Source: Agrococcus sp. ProA11
GTDB lineage: Bacteria; Actinomycetota; Actinomycetes; Actinomycetales; Microbacteriaceae
NCBI RefSeq assembly: GCF_039880525.1
Contig: NZ_CP156989.1
Location: 2,418,001 to 2,482,000, forward strand
Direction: 5' to 3'
DNA length: 64,000 nt
Part shown: one piece after another, positions 56,647 to 64,000 of the stretch
Position numbering within the stretch: position 1 is the first letter of the stretch
How the letters are laid out: each line of letters opens with the position of its first letter
Notes under the pieces: generated by a model
The model's database searches: none
Told to the model about the DNA's origin: nothing
What the model saw: only the letters and a program-made list of their open reading frames with translations
Position numbers and translations under genes: made by a program

Positions 56647-57687
56647 TCAACTCGCCCGCCCAGCGGGGACGTCGCCTTCGACGACGCCGTCTACGACCTG
56701 ATTGAACAAGTCATCGACCGCCGCGCTGGACGGATCAATGGACGACTCATCATCGGTTGCACGAGCTTGGCTTGCGTCGAACATTGCATCCCACGACAGG
56801 TTGTGCTTCTCCGCGAGGTACCGCGCTCGGTAGAGCCTCGTCGCATCATCGGCAGCGCTCTTCAGCGCTTGGAAGCTCAACCCCGACGAGATGACGACCC
56901 CTGCTATCGGCACAGCGGTCGCCAACTTGGTATGGGTCAACTTCAGTCCCAACGTCGCGAAGATGCGCTGGATGATGATGACAATGGGGTCAGTGCTGAG
57001 TTGGGCCCATGTGGGGTTTCGCATCATCTGTTGCGATAGCCGTGAGACGCTAGCAAGCGCGGCGGTCCTGCTGCCGCTGGTTGCAGCCATGCTGTAATTG
57101 AGCACGCCGAGCAAATACAGTTCTTCCTCAGGCAGTCGGGGATCGTAACCATAATTCGCTGCAATCTCGGCGATCGTTCTGCCGAGCAATGCGATGGAAG
57201 CAATGGCATCCGCGGCAATGGCACCCAGTGCGACCAGTGCCGTCGTGCCGCCACTCACCGTTGCGCTGACTGTCAACCCGCTAACGACAACGGATGCAGC
57301 GCCCGACTCTGCAGCTCCGACGAACGGGGTAACAGTTCCGGGCCGATGACGATCGAGATGCTTCAAGTCGATCGACAAGAATGGCGATTCAGGGTCCGCC
57401 TGGGGGAAGGACTTGAGGACACGGCGCTCTGCGCGGTCGATCGATGCCGTTCGAATCGCGGGGATGAACACGGCGTGGAACGCGCCCTCAAGTGCCTTGC
57501 CGAGCGTCTCTCCACTCAACTCGAATACCGAATCGGCGACTTCGTTCTCTCGCACCCGAGCGACAGCGATGCCGACCGCGTGGGAGACACGCGTGACTAC
57601 ACGTGAGGCAGGCCGGCTTCGCCGCGCTCGCTCCCCCGCAACAAGAGCGGACCAAACCTTCTCTTCGTAAGCTGAAATCTGCGTCAT
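56647..57687 (-). CDS. EcsC-family protein
   Basis: 346 aa. Seen: EKVWSALVAGERARR, VSGGTTALVALGAIAADAIASIALLGRTIAEIAANYGYDPRLPEEELYLLGVLNYSMAATSG, and VPIAGVVISSGLSFQALKSAADDATRLYRARYLAEK. This is the EcsC domain, with two hydrophobic stretches. EcsC was described from a Bacillus ABC transporter operon and its role is open; such genes recur in mobile and defence regions. ATG at 57687 has GAGGAG 8 nt upstream. Alone on its strand, 149 nt from the unknown gene. Confidence 0.8.
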   Translation of the reverse strand: MTQISAYEEKVWSALVAGERARRSRPASRVVTRVSHAVGIAVARVRENEVADSVFELSGETLGKALEGAFHAVFIPAIRTASIDRAERRVLKSFPQADPESPFLSIDLKHLDRHRPGTVTPFVGAAESGAASVVVSGLTVSATVSGGTTALVALGAIAADAIASIALLGRTIAEIAANYGYDPRLPEEELYLLGVLNYSMAATSGSRTAALASVSRLSQQMMRNPTWAQLSTDPIVIIIQRIFATLGLKLTHTKLATAVPIAGVVISSGLSFQALKSAADDATRLYRARYLAEKHNLSWDAMFDASQARATDDESSIDPSSAAVDDLFNQVVDGVVEGDVPAGRAS

Positions 57688-57932
57688 GTACTGCGCTCCT
57701 CGGATCGGATCAGCCGCTGGCGCTATGCAATCAGAAACGGCCGACATGTGCGCCATCGGCGCTTGCGGAAGGGCTCACCCGCCGCCGCTTCGAGGCGCAA
57801 CAGCGGCCTCTCGCCAACCCGGCGGACGGCGCCACAACGCAACACCAGCGCGACGTCCCTGACGTCTCGAGGTCATCAACTTGGCAATGGCGGCGACGAC
57901 GTCGCAGCGACTCATGGCTGCAATCCAAAAAG

Positions 57933-59384
57933 GGCTCTTCGGACATTCGGTGGGGGTCACGCGGTGAGGCCGCCGGCGGCGAGGAGCATGCGGAGGCGGT
58001 AGTTGTCGCGGTTTCGGAAGCCGCGGGCGAGGCGGCGGTGGAGTTCGATGATGCCGTTGATGGCCTCGGTGCCGCCGTTCGATGAGCGGTTCGTGGTGAA
58101 GTACGCCAGGAACGCGGCCCGCGAGCGGCGCAGCGTCCGCCCGAGCCGCGCGACCTCCGGGATCGGGCTCGTGTGCAGGCTGTCCGCGAGCCGCTCGGCG
58201 ATCGCGCGGCCCTCGGCGAGGTTGCCGGCGCGGTAGGCGGTGCGGAGGTCTTGCGCGCATTGCCAGGCGATGAAGACTTCCTCGTGGGCAGGGTCGGCTT
58301 CGATCGCGGCGGCGAGGCGGGCGAGCTGCTTGTCGGTGAGGTGCTCGGCCCCGGCGCGAAGGATCGTCTGGATGCCGTAGAGCGGGTCGCCCTTGCGGCC
58401 GCGGTGACCGAGCGTGGCCTGCTGCACGCGCCGGCGGACCTCGTCCACGACCTGGGTGCCGAGCTTGACGACGTGGAACGCGTCGAGCACGGCGGTCGCG
58501 TCATCGAGCCGGGCATCGATCGCGGTCTTGTAGCCGGCGAACGGATCCAGTGCCGCGACCCGCACGCCGCGCCGGAACGCGTCGCCGCGCTCGACCAGCC
58601 AGCCCGAGTAGGCCTTGCCGCTTCTGCCGGGCACGAGATCCAGCAGCCGCGCCCGCACGCGGCTCTGGCTGTCACGGGTGAGGTCGACCATGCCGGTGAG
58701 CTCGCGGGGCCCACGCCTGCGGCGGTCGACGTGGTGCCAGACGTGCTCGTCCACCCCGAGCGAGGTGACGCCGTCGAAGCGCGACTCGTCGGCGGCCAGC
58801 CGTTCCAGCTCTGGCCGGATCGCCCGCCAGAGCGTCTTCCACGACGTGCCCAACTGCCTGGCGATCCCTGCGATCGTGCCATGCTCGCGGCGCAGTTGCC
58901 CGATCGCCCAGTCGATCGCCCGGACGGTGATGGAGCCGCGAGGGGCGACCAGGCCGGGCAGCTGTTCGATGAAGACGCCGCGCGCGCAGTCGGGATCGGG
59001 GCAGCGCCAGACGCGCTGCCGCCAGAGGATTCGGACCCGCACGGTCCCTGGCGCGTCGTTGAGCATGCGCTTGCGGCGACCGTGGCCGACCGCGACGACA
59101 CCGCACGACGGGCATCCGGCCGACCCATCCGCGCTCGAGACCGTCACGGTCATCACCCGAGCGCCGCGATCGACATGCTCGACCCGGACACACTCCAGGC
59201 CAAGCAGCAGATCGCAGCGCGAGCAGGGGTCGGTAGCGCGCGCGGCAGCGCGCCCCGTAGCGTGGAACACGTCGAGGTCCTTCGATCGATCGGGTGGTTA
59301 GCGCTTCCGATCTTCGGGGACCTCGACCCCTACCCGCGCGTCATCACCCGGCGCGCCCCTGCCCTACCGAATGTCCGAAGAGCC
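57933..59384 (-). mobile_element. ISL3-family insertion sequence, intact
   Basis: 1452 bp. The 19-bp terminal inverted repeats are perfect: GGCTCTTCGGACATTCGGT at 57933 and its complement ending at 59384. GGCTCTTC ends are typical of ISL3. The flanking 8-bp direct repeats CCAAAAAG at 57925-57932 and 59385-59392 are identical, as expected of the family. The element encodes one full transposase and is likely recent and possibly active. Confidence 0.93.
57957..59270 (-). CDS. ISL3-family transposase
   Basis: 437 aa, full length. N-terminal zinc-finger region CPSCGVVAVGHGRRKRM and CPDPDCARGVF, then the DDE domain: GVDEHVWHH (first Asp), ALDPFAGYKTAIDARL (second Asp), and NGGTEAINGIIELHRRLARGFRNRDNYRLRMLL with the Glu. 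GTG start at 59270. Contained within the terminal repeats. Confidence 0.95.
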   Translation of the reverse strand: MFHATGRAAARATDPCSRCDLLLGLECVRVEHVDRGARVMTVTVSSADGSAGCPSCGVVAVGHGRRKRMLNDAPGTVRVRILWRQRVWRCPDPDCARGVFIEQLPGLVAPRGSITVRAIDWAIGQLRREHGTIAGIARQLGTSWKTLWRAIRPELERLAADESRFDGVTSLGVDEHVWHHVDRRRRGPRELTGMVDLTRDSQSRVRARLLDLVPGRSGKAYSGWLVERGDAFRRGVRVAALDPFAGYKTAIDARLDDATAVLDAFHVVKLGTQVVDEVRRRVQQATLGHRGRKGDPLYGIQTILRAGAEHLTDKQLARLAAAIEADPAHEEVFIAWQCAQDLRTAYRAGNLAEGRAIAERLADSLHTSPIPEVARLGRTLRRSRAAFLAYFTTNRSSNGGTEAINGIIELHRRLARGFRNRDNYRLRMLLAAGGLTA

Positions 59385-59392
59385 CCAAAAAG

Positions 59393-59611
59393 CCCCGCGA
59401 CTCGTGTCGCCCAACCGGCGAAGGCATCGGGCTCGCCGCGTCCCGTCGCCTCGTTGCCTTCTGCGATGAAGGTGACCGCTCCTCGATTCTCATCGTTAGC
59501 GTCGACCTCCGCCCGGGAGCCCGCCGTTGTACGCCCAGACACTGCTCGTGGGTGAACTCGACCGGGTCAAGTCCCAAGTAGTGGTGTAGCGGTGTCCTTC
59601 GTTCTGGAGGG
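59393..59611. other. Inter-IS spacer, no gene seen
   Basis: 219 bp between the ISL3 element and the IS256 transposase stop. No reading frame with a ribosome site or a known motif was found. The segment GTGTCCTTCGTTCTGG near 59593 may belong to the end of the IS256 element. Confidence 0.5.
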
Positions 59612-60809
59612 TTAGGCGGAGAGCTGCAGGACGGGGTCGGTGGTCACCTCGCTTCCGGTGTCGGGGACGAGGGTAAGGCGGCTCTTGGCGAGCACGTCGA
59701 TGCCGAGGTATCGGCGACCTTCGGCCCATTCGTCGGTCTGCTCGGCCAGGACCGCGCCGACGAGGCGGATGATCGCGTCGCGGTTCGGGAAGATGCCGAC
59801 GGAATCGGTACGGCGGCGGATCTCACGGTTCAGGCGCTCGTTCGGGTTGTTCGACCAGATCTGCTGCCAAACGGCCTCGGGATAGCCGGTGAAGGCGAGG
59901 ATGTCGGCTCGGGCGGCATCGAGGTGCTGGTGCGCGTCGGGCAGCTTCTCCTCGACGTAGTCGAGCAGCCGCTCGAACTGAGCGTGCACGGCGGCAGCGT
60001 CGGGCTGGTCGTAGACGGAGTGCAGCATCGCCTTCACGGCCGGCCAGTAGCTCTTGGGCGTCACCGACATGAGGTTCGCGGCATAGTGGGTGCGGCAGCG
60101 TTGCCAGGCCGCTCCCGGCAGGTTCGCGGCGATCGCCTCCACGAGCCCGCGGTGGGCGTCGGAGGTGACCAGGCGCACGCCCGCCAGGCCGCGGGCGACG
60201 AGGTCGGCGAAGAACGTGTTCCAGGCCGGCCCGGTCTCGCTGGTGGCGACCTGCATGCCGAGGACCTCTCGGCGCCCGTCGCCGTCCACGCCAGTCGCGA
60301 CGAGCACGACGGCGTTGATGACGCGGCCGCCCTCGCGGACCTTCATCGTCAGCGCATCCGCGGCGACGAACGTGAACGGTCCAGCCTCGTCCAACGGTCG
60401 GTGGCGGAACTGCTCGACGTGCTCGTCGAGCTCGGCCGCCATGCGCGAGACCTGCGACTTCGACAGCGAGTGGATGCCGAGCGTCTTCACCAGCTTGTCC
60501 ATCCGCCTGGTGGAGACGCCCGCGAGGTAGCAGTCGGCGACGACCGTGATCAGCGCCGTCTCGGCGCGCTTGCGCCGCTCGAGCAGCCAGTCGGGGAAGT
60601 AGGTGCCTTGCCGCAGCTTCGGGATCGCGACATCGACCGTGCCGACCCGGGTGTCGAGCGGGCGATGCCGGTAGCCGGTGCGACGCGCGAGCCGGTCGGG
60701 GCTGGGCTGGCCCCATTCCGCGCCCACCACCGCGTCCGCATCGGCGGACAGCAGCGCGTTGATCATCGTCTGCAACAGACTGCGCATCAGATCCGGCGAC
60801 GCGTCGGAC
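59612..60809 (-). pseudogene. IS256-family transposase, N-terminus removed at an IS3 junction
   Basis: The body is typical IS256/mutator type: SPDLMRSLLQTMINALLSAD, TRVGTVDVAIPKLRQGTYFP, VADCYLAGVSTRRMDKLVK, FVAADALTMKVREGG, WSNNPNERLNREIRRRTDSVGIFPNRDAIIRLVGA. About the first 20 residues and the corresponding terminal repeat are missing; the sequence meets the IS3 end at 60810. An internal ATG at 60787 could still give 391 aa. The frame runs open into the IS3 element, but that extension is not transposase. No other part of the IS256 element is seen beyond the IS3 element. Confidence 0.85.
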
Positions 60810-60836
60810 TGAACCGTCCCCGGTTCTCTGCCGCTC

Positions 60837-61703
60837 CTATGCGGGTGCCAGCACCGGGTGTGATGGCGTTTCGAGGTCAGCGTAGTACGCGGCCTCGAAC
60901 TCCTCGGGAGGGACGTCGCCGAGGGTCGTGTGCAGGCGCCTGGCGTTGTACCAGTCGACCCATTCAGCGGTGACCCATTCGACGTCCTCCAGCTGCTTGA
61001 GCGGACCGGTCCGGAAGGGCGAGTCGTCGCGAATCGCTTCGGTCTTGAACAGCCCGATCGTCGACTCGGCGAGAGCATTGTCATACGCGTCGCCGATCGA
61101 GCCGATCGACGCAGCGATGCCCTCCAGGGCGAGCGTCTCGGCGAAGCTCACGGACGTGAATTGAGACCCGGCATCGCTGTGATGGACCAGTCCGTCGAGC
61201 GCCGGGCGGCCGGCTCGGTCGCGCCGCCACAGGCCCATCCGCAGCGCCGTGGTCACCAACGGTGTCGTCTTCGTGGTCGCGGCCTGCCAGCCGACGATCG
61301 CGCGTGAGAAGCAGTCGATCACGAACGACACGTACGCGAACCCGGCCCAGGTGCGCACGTAGGTGAAGTCCGCCACCCAGCGCTGGTTCGGCGCGGGCGC
61401 GGTGAAGTCCCGCTCGAGCAGATCCGGTGCGCGCTCGGCGTTCCGATCCGGGACGGTCGTGCGCACGCCACGCCCGCGCACCCGGCCGTTGAGGCCGAGA
61501 TCCCGCATCAGCCGGTCCACGCGCCGCTGGGACACGTCGTGGCCGGCACGTCGCAGATGCGTGGTCATCTTCCGCCGCCCGTACATGCCCTCCGGCGTGC
61601 CGACGGTCGCCAGCAGCGCGTCGATGACGGCCGCGTCGGCGAGGTCCCTGCTGCTCGGCTGAGCGTGCTTCCACGCCCGGTAGGTTCGCGCGGCGACCTC
61701 CAC
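60837..61703 (-). CDS. IS3-family transposase OrfB (integrase core)
   Basis: 288 aa from a GTG at 61703; the same frame stays open upstream to the orfA end, reading IVGFIDEQRAKGRAVESICQ. DDE core: RWVADFTYVRTWAGFAYVSFVIDCFSRAIVGW (first Asp), LVHHSDAGSQFTSVSFAETL (second Asp), and YDNALAESTIGLFKTEAI (Glu), then VEWVTAEWVDWYNARRLHTTLG. In IS3 elements OrfAB is made by -1 frameshifting. The frames meet near a run of five C residues at 61792-61796. Confidence 0.92.
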   Translation of the reverse strand: MEVAARTYRAWKHAQPSSRDLADAAVIDALLATVGTPEGMYGRRKMTTHLRRAGHDVSQRRVDRLMRDLGLNGRVRGRGVRTTVPDRNAERAPDLLERDFTAPAPNQRWVADFTYVRTWAGFAYVSFVIDCFSRAIVGWQAATTKTTPLVTTALRMGLWRRDRAGRPALDGLVHHSDAGSQFTSVSFAETLALEGIAASIGSIGDAYDNALAESTIGLFKTEAIRDDSPFRTGPLKQLEDVEWVTAEWVDWYNARRLHTTLGDVPPEEFEAAYYADLETPSHPVLAPA

Positions 61704-61780
61704 ACCCTGCTCCCGCAGGACCTGGCAGATCGACTCGACCGCGCGGCCCTTGGCTCGCTGCTCGTCGATGAAGCCGACGA

Positions 61781-62092
61781 TCAGCGGCGTCGGGGGTCGA
61801 GTTCCCCGGCGAAGAAAACCGCCGCGTCGCGCAGGATCGCGTTCGCCTCACGCAGCTCACGGTTCTCCCGCTCAAGCCGCCGCACCCGCTCCGACTCGCT
61901 CGTCGAGGCGCCCTGCCGTTCGCCGGCGTCGATCTGAGCCTGCCGCACCCATCGGCGCAGCGACTCGGCCCCGAAGCCGAGCCGTTTCGAGACCGTCTCG
62001 CACGCGGTCGTCAGGTTCGGGTACTCATCGAGATGGTCGAGCACGAGCCGGATCGCTCGCTGCTTCGTCTCCTCCGGGATCTGCTTCGGCAT
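61781..62092 (-). CDS. IS3-family transposase OrfA (HTH)
   Basis: 103 aa. MPKQIPEETKQRAIRLVLDH, ACETVSKRLGFGAESLRRWVRQ (HTH), and the leucine-zipper SERVRRLERENRELREANAILRDAAVFFAGEL. ATG at 62092. Overlaps orfB in the -1 frame, the usual IS3 layout. Confidence 0.92.
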   Translation of the reverse strand: MPKQIPEETKQRAIRLVLDHLDEYPNLTTACETVSKRLGFGAESLRRWVRQAQIDAGERQGASTSESERVRRLERENRELREANAILRDAAVFFAGELDPRRR

Positions 62093-62149
62093 GATGACTA
62101 TCTTCCTTCCAGACTCGAAAGGAACCGGCATCAAACCGGGGACGGTTCA

Positions 62150-62391
62150 CAGTGCCGCCGCTGCTCCCGGTGCCACCTTCGAGGATGCAACGGAAACCAG
62201 CCTCGCATCGCATTCCAGCCAATCAGCCGAGCCGAGGACGAGCGACACGGATGCAGACGTCGTCGCCTGAAGTTAGCGAGCCAACATCCGGATGACCTCG
62301 GCCCACGACGGCTTCGGCCTAATCCGATGTCATCGGCTCGCTCCGGACTTGCCATGACGCCACGCGCCGTGCTCGATTCGACGAAGACGTG
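62150..62391. other. Spacer between IS3 and the BrxL-like gene, no gene seen
   Basis: 242 bp. No reading frame with a plausible start or known motif. A remnant of the IS256 5' end was looked for here and not found. Confidence 0.5.
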
Positions 62392-64000
62392 TCACTGCGC
62401 TGCCTCCTCTCTGGGCGCGATGGGGATCTTCACGTAGTGGACACTGAACGCGGAGCCAATGAGTCGGAACTCCTGGCGGTTACGGCCGAAGTCGAAGGGG
62501 TTGTCGCTCGGCTTCTGCCAGATGTCGAGGCCCTTGCCGAGGTCAACACGCCAACCGTGGTTGGTCTCGAGGCGGCGGTCGTGGATCGTATCGTCGAGCC
62601 GCACACCGAGGCGTACACCTACGGCGTCGGACGCGTCTTTGATCGACTTGAGCATTAGCAACTGGTTGTGCTTGAACTCGACCTTTGGCTCCTCGGTGGT
62701 GACCAACTCGACATCGATCTCGTCGGCGTCGTCCTTGGCCGCGGCGAGCAGGCTCAGCAGGTCCGCGAGGTTGCGCCCCTGGTGCGGCAGGCGGATGTAC
62801 GGGTCCGTGATGGTGATCTTGGATGCGCCGCGAAGGTAAGGCAGAAGGAGTGCTTCGTAGGACACGCCCTTCTGGCCGGCCGTGAAGTCCCGATGCCCCT
62901 CGGCCAACGCTGAGGTAGCGGGCTCCGCGGGCTTGTCCGGTGCGGCCGCAGAAGAGGCGGTCGATGGCGCGGGCGTCGGGGTCGGATAGGTCGCTGTAGG
63001 CGCACCTGCACCTGAGCCGCCTTCATCGTGGGGCGATGAATCCCAGTCCCGTCGATAAAGCTGTGGGTACTGGTCCTCTTCAAGTGTGGTGACGTCGTGC
63101 CACCCGCCCGTCTTGTCGGCGTACCGGAAGTGGACGGAGGTGTCGCGCATCGTGGCGTCGATGCGAAGGATCGAGTCCTTGATGCGCTTGCGACCCTCGA
63201 TCGCGAACTCGAGCAGCGCACGGATCTCGTCCTCGGTGGCCGCGCCACTCGGGTGCACAAGCTTCATTAGCCCCGAAAAGGTCTTGCGGACGCCGTCCTG
63301 GTCGCGCGTCGAGATCGAGTTGTCAAGTGCGAAGTACTCCTTGTACTTGTCCGAGAAGTCTTCAGACCGCTTGGCGCGCAGGATCTCGGCGAGGTAGTCG
63401 ACGACGAAGCCGTATCCGGTCGAGAACATCTCCGAGCGGATCGGGGCGACCTCCCAGCCCGGGATGTAGTGGTGGATGCGGTCGAGCCAGGCCGGGTCGC
63501 GGTATGCGTCGGGCAGTTCGTCGAACAAATCGGTGTTCTTTAGCATGTACGGCACTGTGTGCGTGGTGTTGCCAATGAAGGCCATCGAGGCCTCGGCGCC
63601 GTAGATGCTCGTTCCTCGCGAGAACGACTTGTTCGCAAGGTAGTTCTTCATGACGTTGACAAGGTTCTGGTCGGCCCGTCGGATGGAGGCGAACTCGTCG
63701 AACGCGACGCAATCCCAGTACCCGACCAGGCCGATACGGCCGCTCGCGTTGTTCACGAAGAGCTTGGCGACGGTGACCTCGCCGCCGGAGATGAGGATGC
63801 CGTTCGGGGAAAACTCGCTGAACGTGTGCGACTTGCCGGTGCCCTTGGGGCCGAGTTCGACGACGTTGTAGTTGCGCTCGACGAACGGGATGAGCCGAGT
63901 CAGAGCGATAAGTTTGCCGCGTTCGTTGAACCGCTCGGGGTTGAGACCGATCGACTGCATGAGCAGGTCGATCCACTCGTCGGTGGTGAAGGCCTTGCGC
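62392..64000 (-). CDS. BrxL-like AAA+ ATPase fused to MIT C-terminal-like domain (5' end outside window)
   Basis: At least 536 codons. The frame continues past the ATG at 63960 into RKAFTTDEWIDLL, conserved in BrxL N-termini, so the start is beyond the edge. Walker A GPKGTGKSHTFSEFSPNG, then GEVTVAKLFVNNASGRIGLVGYWD and Walker B CVAFDEFA, are BREX Lon-like (BrxL) signatures. The C-terminal Lon protease domain of BrxL is absent. After a Pro/Ala/Ser linker comes ITITDPYIRLPHQGRNLADLLSLL and HGWRVDLGKGLDIWQKPSDNPFDFG, like the MIT C-terminal (phospholipase D-like) domain. Probably phage defence; its partners lie outside the window. Confidence 0.82.
   Translation of the reverse strand, partial: RKAFTTDEWIDLLMQSIGLNPERFNERGKLIALTRLIPFVERNYNVVELGPKGTGKSHTFSEFSPNGILISGGEVTVAKLFVNNASGRIGLVGYWDCVAFDEFASIRRADQNLVNVMKNYLANKSFSRGTSIYGAEASMAFIGNTTHTVPYMLKNTDLFDELPDAYRDPAWLDRIHHYIPGWEVAPIRSEMFSTGYGFVVDYLAEILRAKRSEDFSDKYKEYFALDNSISTRDQDGVRKTFSGLMKLVHPSGAATEDEIRALLEFAIEGRKRIKDSILRIDATMRDTSVHFRYADKTGGWHDVTTLEEDQYPQLYRRDWDSSPHDEGGSGAGAPTATYPTPTPAPSTASSAAAPDKPAEPATSALAEGHRDFTAGQKGVSYEALLLPYLRGASKITITDPYIRLPHQGRNLADLLSLLAAAKDDADEIDVELVTTEEPKVEFKHNQLLMLKSIKDASDAVGVRLGVRLDDTIHDRRLETNHGWRVDLGKGLDIWQKPSDNPFDFGRNRQEFRLIGSAFSVHYVKIPIAPREEAAQ

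Larger units (their letters stand above)
60810..62149 (-). mobile_element. IS3-family insertion sequence
   Basis: 1340 bp with perfect 16-bp terminal repeats TGAACCGTCCCCGGTT (60810-60825) and its complement (62134-62149), with TG...CA ends. Two overlapping reading frames for OrfA and OrfB. No 3- or 4-bp target duplication: GAC on the left and CAG on the right. This suggests a deletion or recombination after insertion. Confidence 0.9.

Noticed and set aside
57775-57914. Small minus-strand frame (about 46 codons) between the EcsC gene and the ISL3 element
   Set aside because: No ribosome site and Arg/Gly/Pro-rich low-complexity content; it cannot be told from noise.
60810-61084. N-terminal extension of the IS256 transposase into the IS3 element
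   Set aside because: The added residues are an out-of-frame reading of IS3 orfB, not IS256 sequence, so the hybrid frame is an accident of the junction.

Overview
The window is very GC-rich and densely packed. GTG starts, ATGA/GTGA start-stop overlaps and gene content point to a high-GC actinobacterium, most likely of the Microbacteriaceae (Agrococcus or Microbacterium-like). That placement is inferred from family resemblance, not from a marker gene. No rRNA, tRNA or CRISPR array was seen.

Layout. 0-6.2 kb: branched-chain/fatty acyl-CoA catabolism (ETF-beta fragment, MarR regulator, crotonase, 3-hydroxyisobutyryl-CoA hydrolase, two acyl-CoA dehydrogenases, HSD10-type dehydrogenase). 6.2-15 kb: housekeeping and small regulatory modules (membrane protein, glutathione peroxidase, MFS pump with winged-helix regulator and a 51-aa protein, butanediol-type dehydrogenase, tandem SseB protein, ArsR-SRPBCC pair, CtlX-like amidinotransferase, VanZ). 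15-33.7 kb: a large catabolic region. It has a TctCBA tripartite carboxylate transporter operon, a TetR/ADH/MmgE-PrpD/SDR operon, a coupled operon of alpha/beta-hydrolase, Baeyer-Villiger monooxygenase, HTH-only LysR, Ldh2 and FAH, and then LysR, Fe-ADH, MMSDH-type ALDH and SDR genes. Two look-alike palindromes placed just after the predicted start sites suggest that one regulator controls the transporter and the monooxygenase operon. The enzymes suit uptake and oxidation of a ketone- or lactone-forming carbon source.

33.8-38.5 kb: a compact five-gene operon made of a receiver-PIG-L deacetylase fusion, an ATP-grasp protein, a PHP-domain protein, a processive GT2 and a 46-aa single-TM protein. 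Each gene overlaps the next by 4 nt, and two copies of a long inverted repeat lie just outside the operon. This is the best candidate here for an undescribed system. 38.5-43.4 kb: an ole cluster (oleA, oleBC fusion, oleD) for long-chain olefin biosynthesis through a beta-lactone. A palindromic repeat family scattered through the window has entered oleBC three times in frame and is translated. 43.5-55.6 kb: cation/proton antiporter, coiled-coil membrane protein, NYN nuclease-like protein, a LacI-controlled polar amino acid-type ABC/Gfo-Idh/DAO operon with twin operators, a DUF429 protein, and an NCS1 permease-cyclase pair.

55.7-64 kb: accessory island. It holds an unknown protein, an EcsC-family protein, an intact ISL3 element with an 8-bp target duplication, an IS256 remnant cut by an IS3 element, and a BrxL-like ATPase fused to a MIT C-terminal-like domain that runs off the window. 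This part looks like a defence island.
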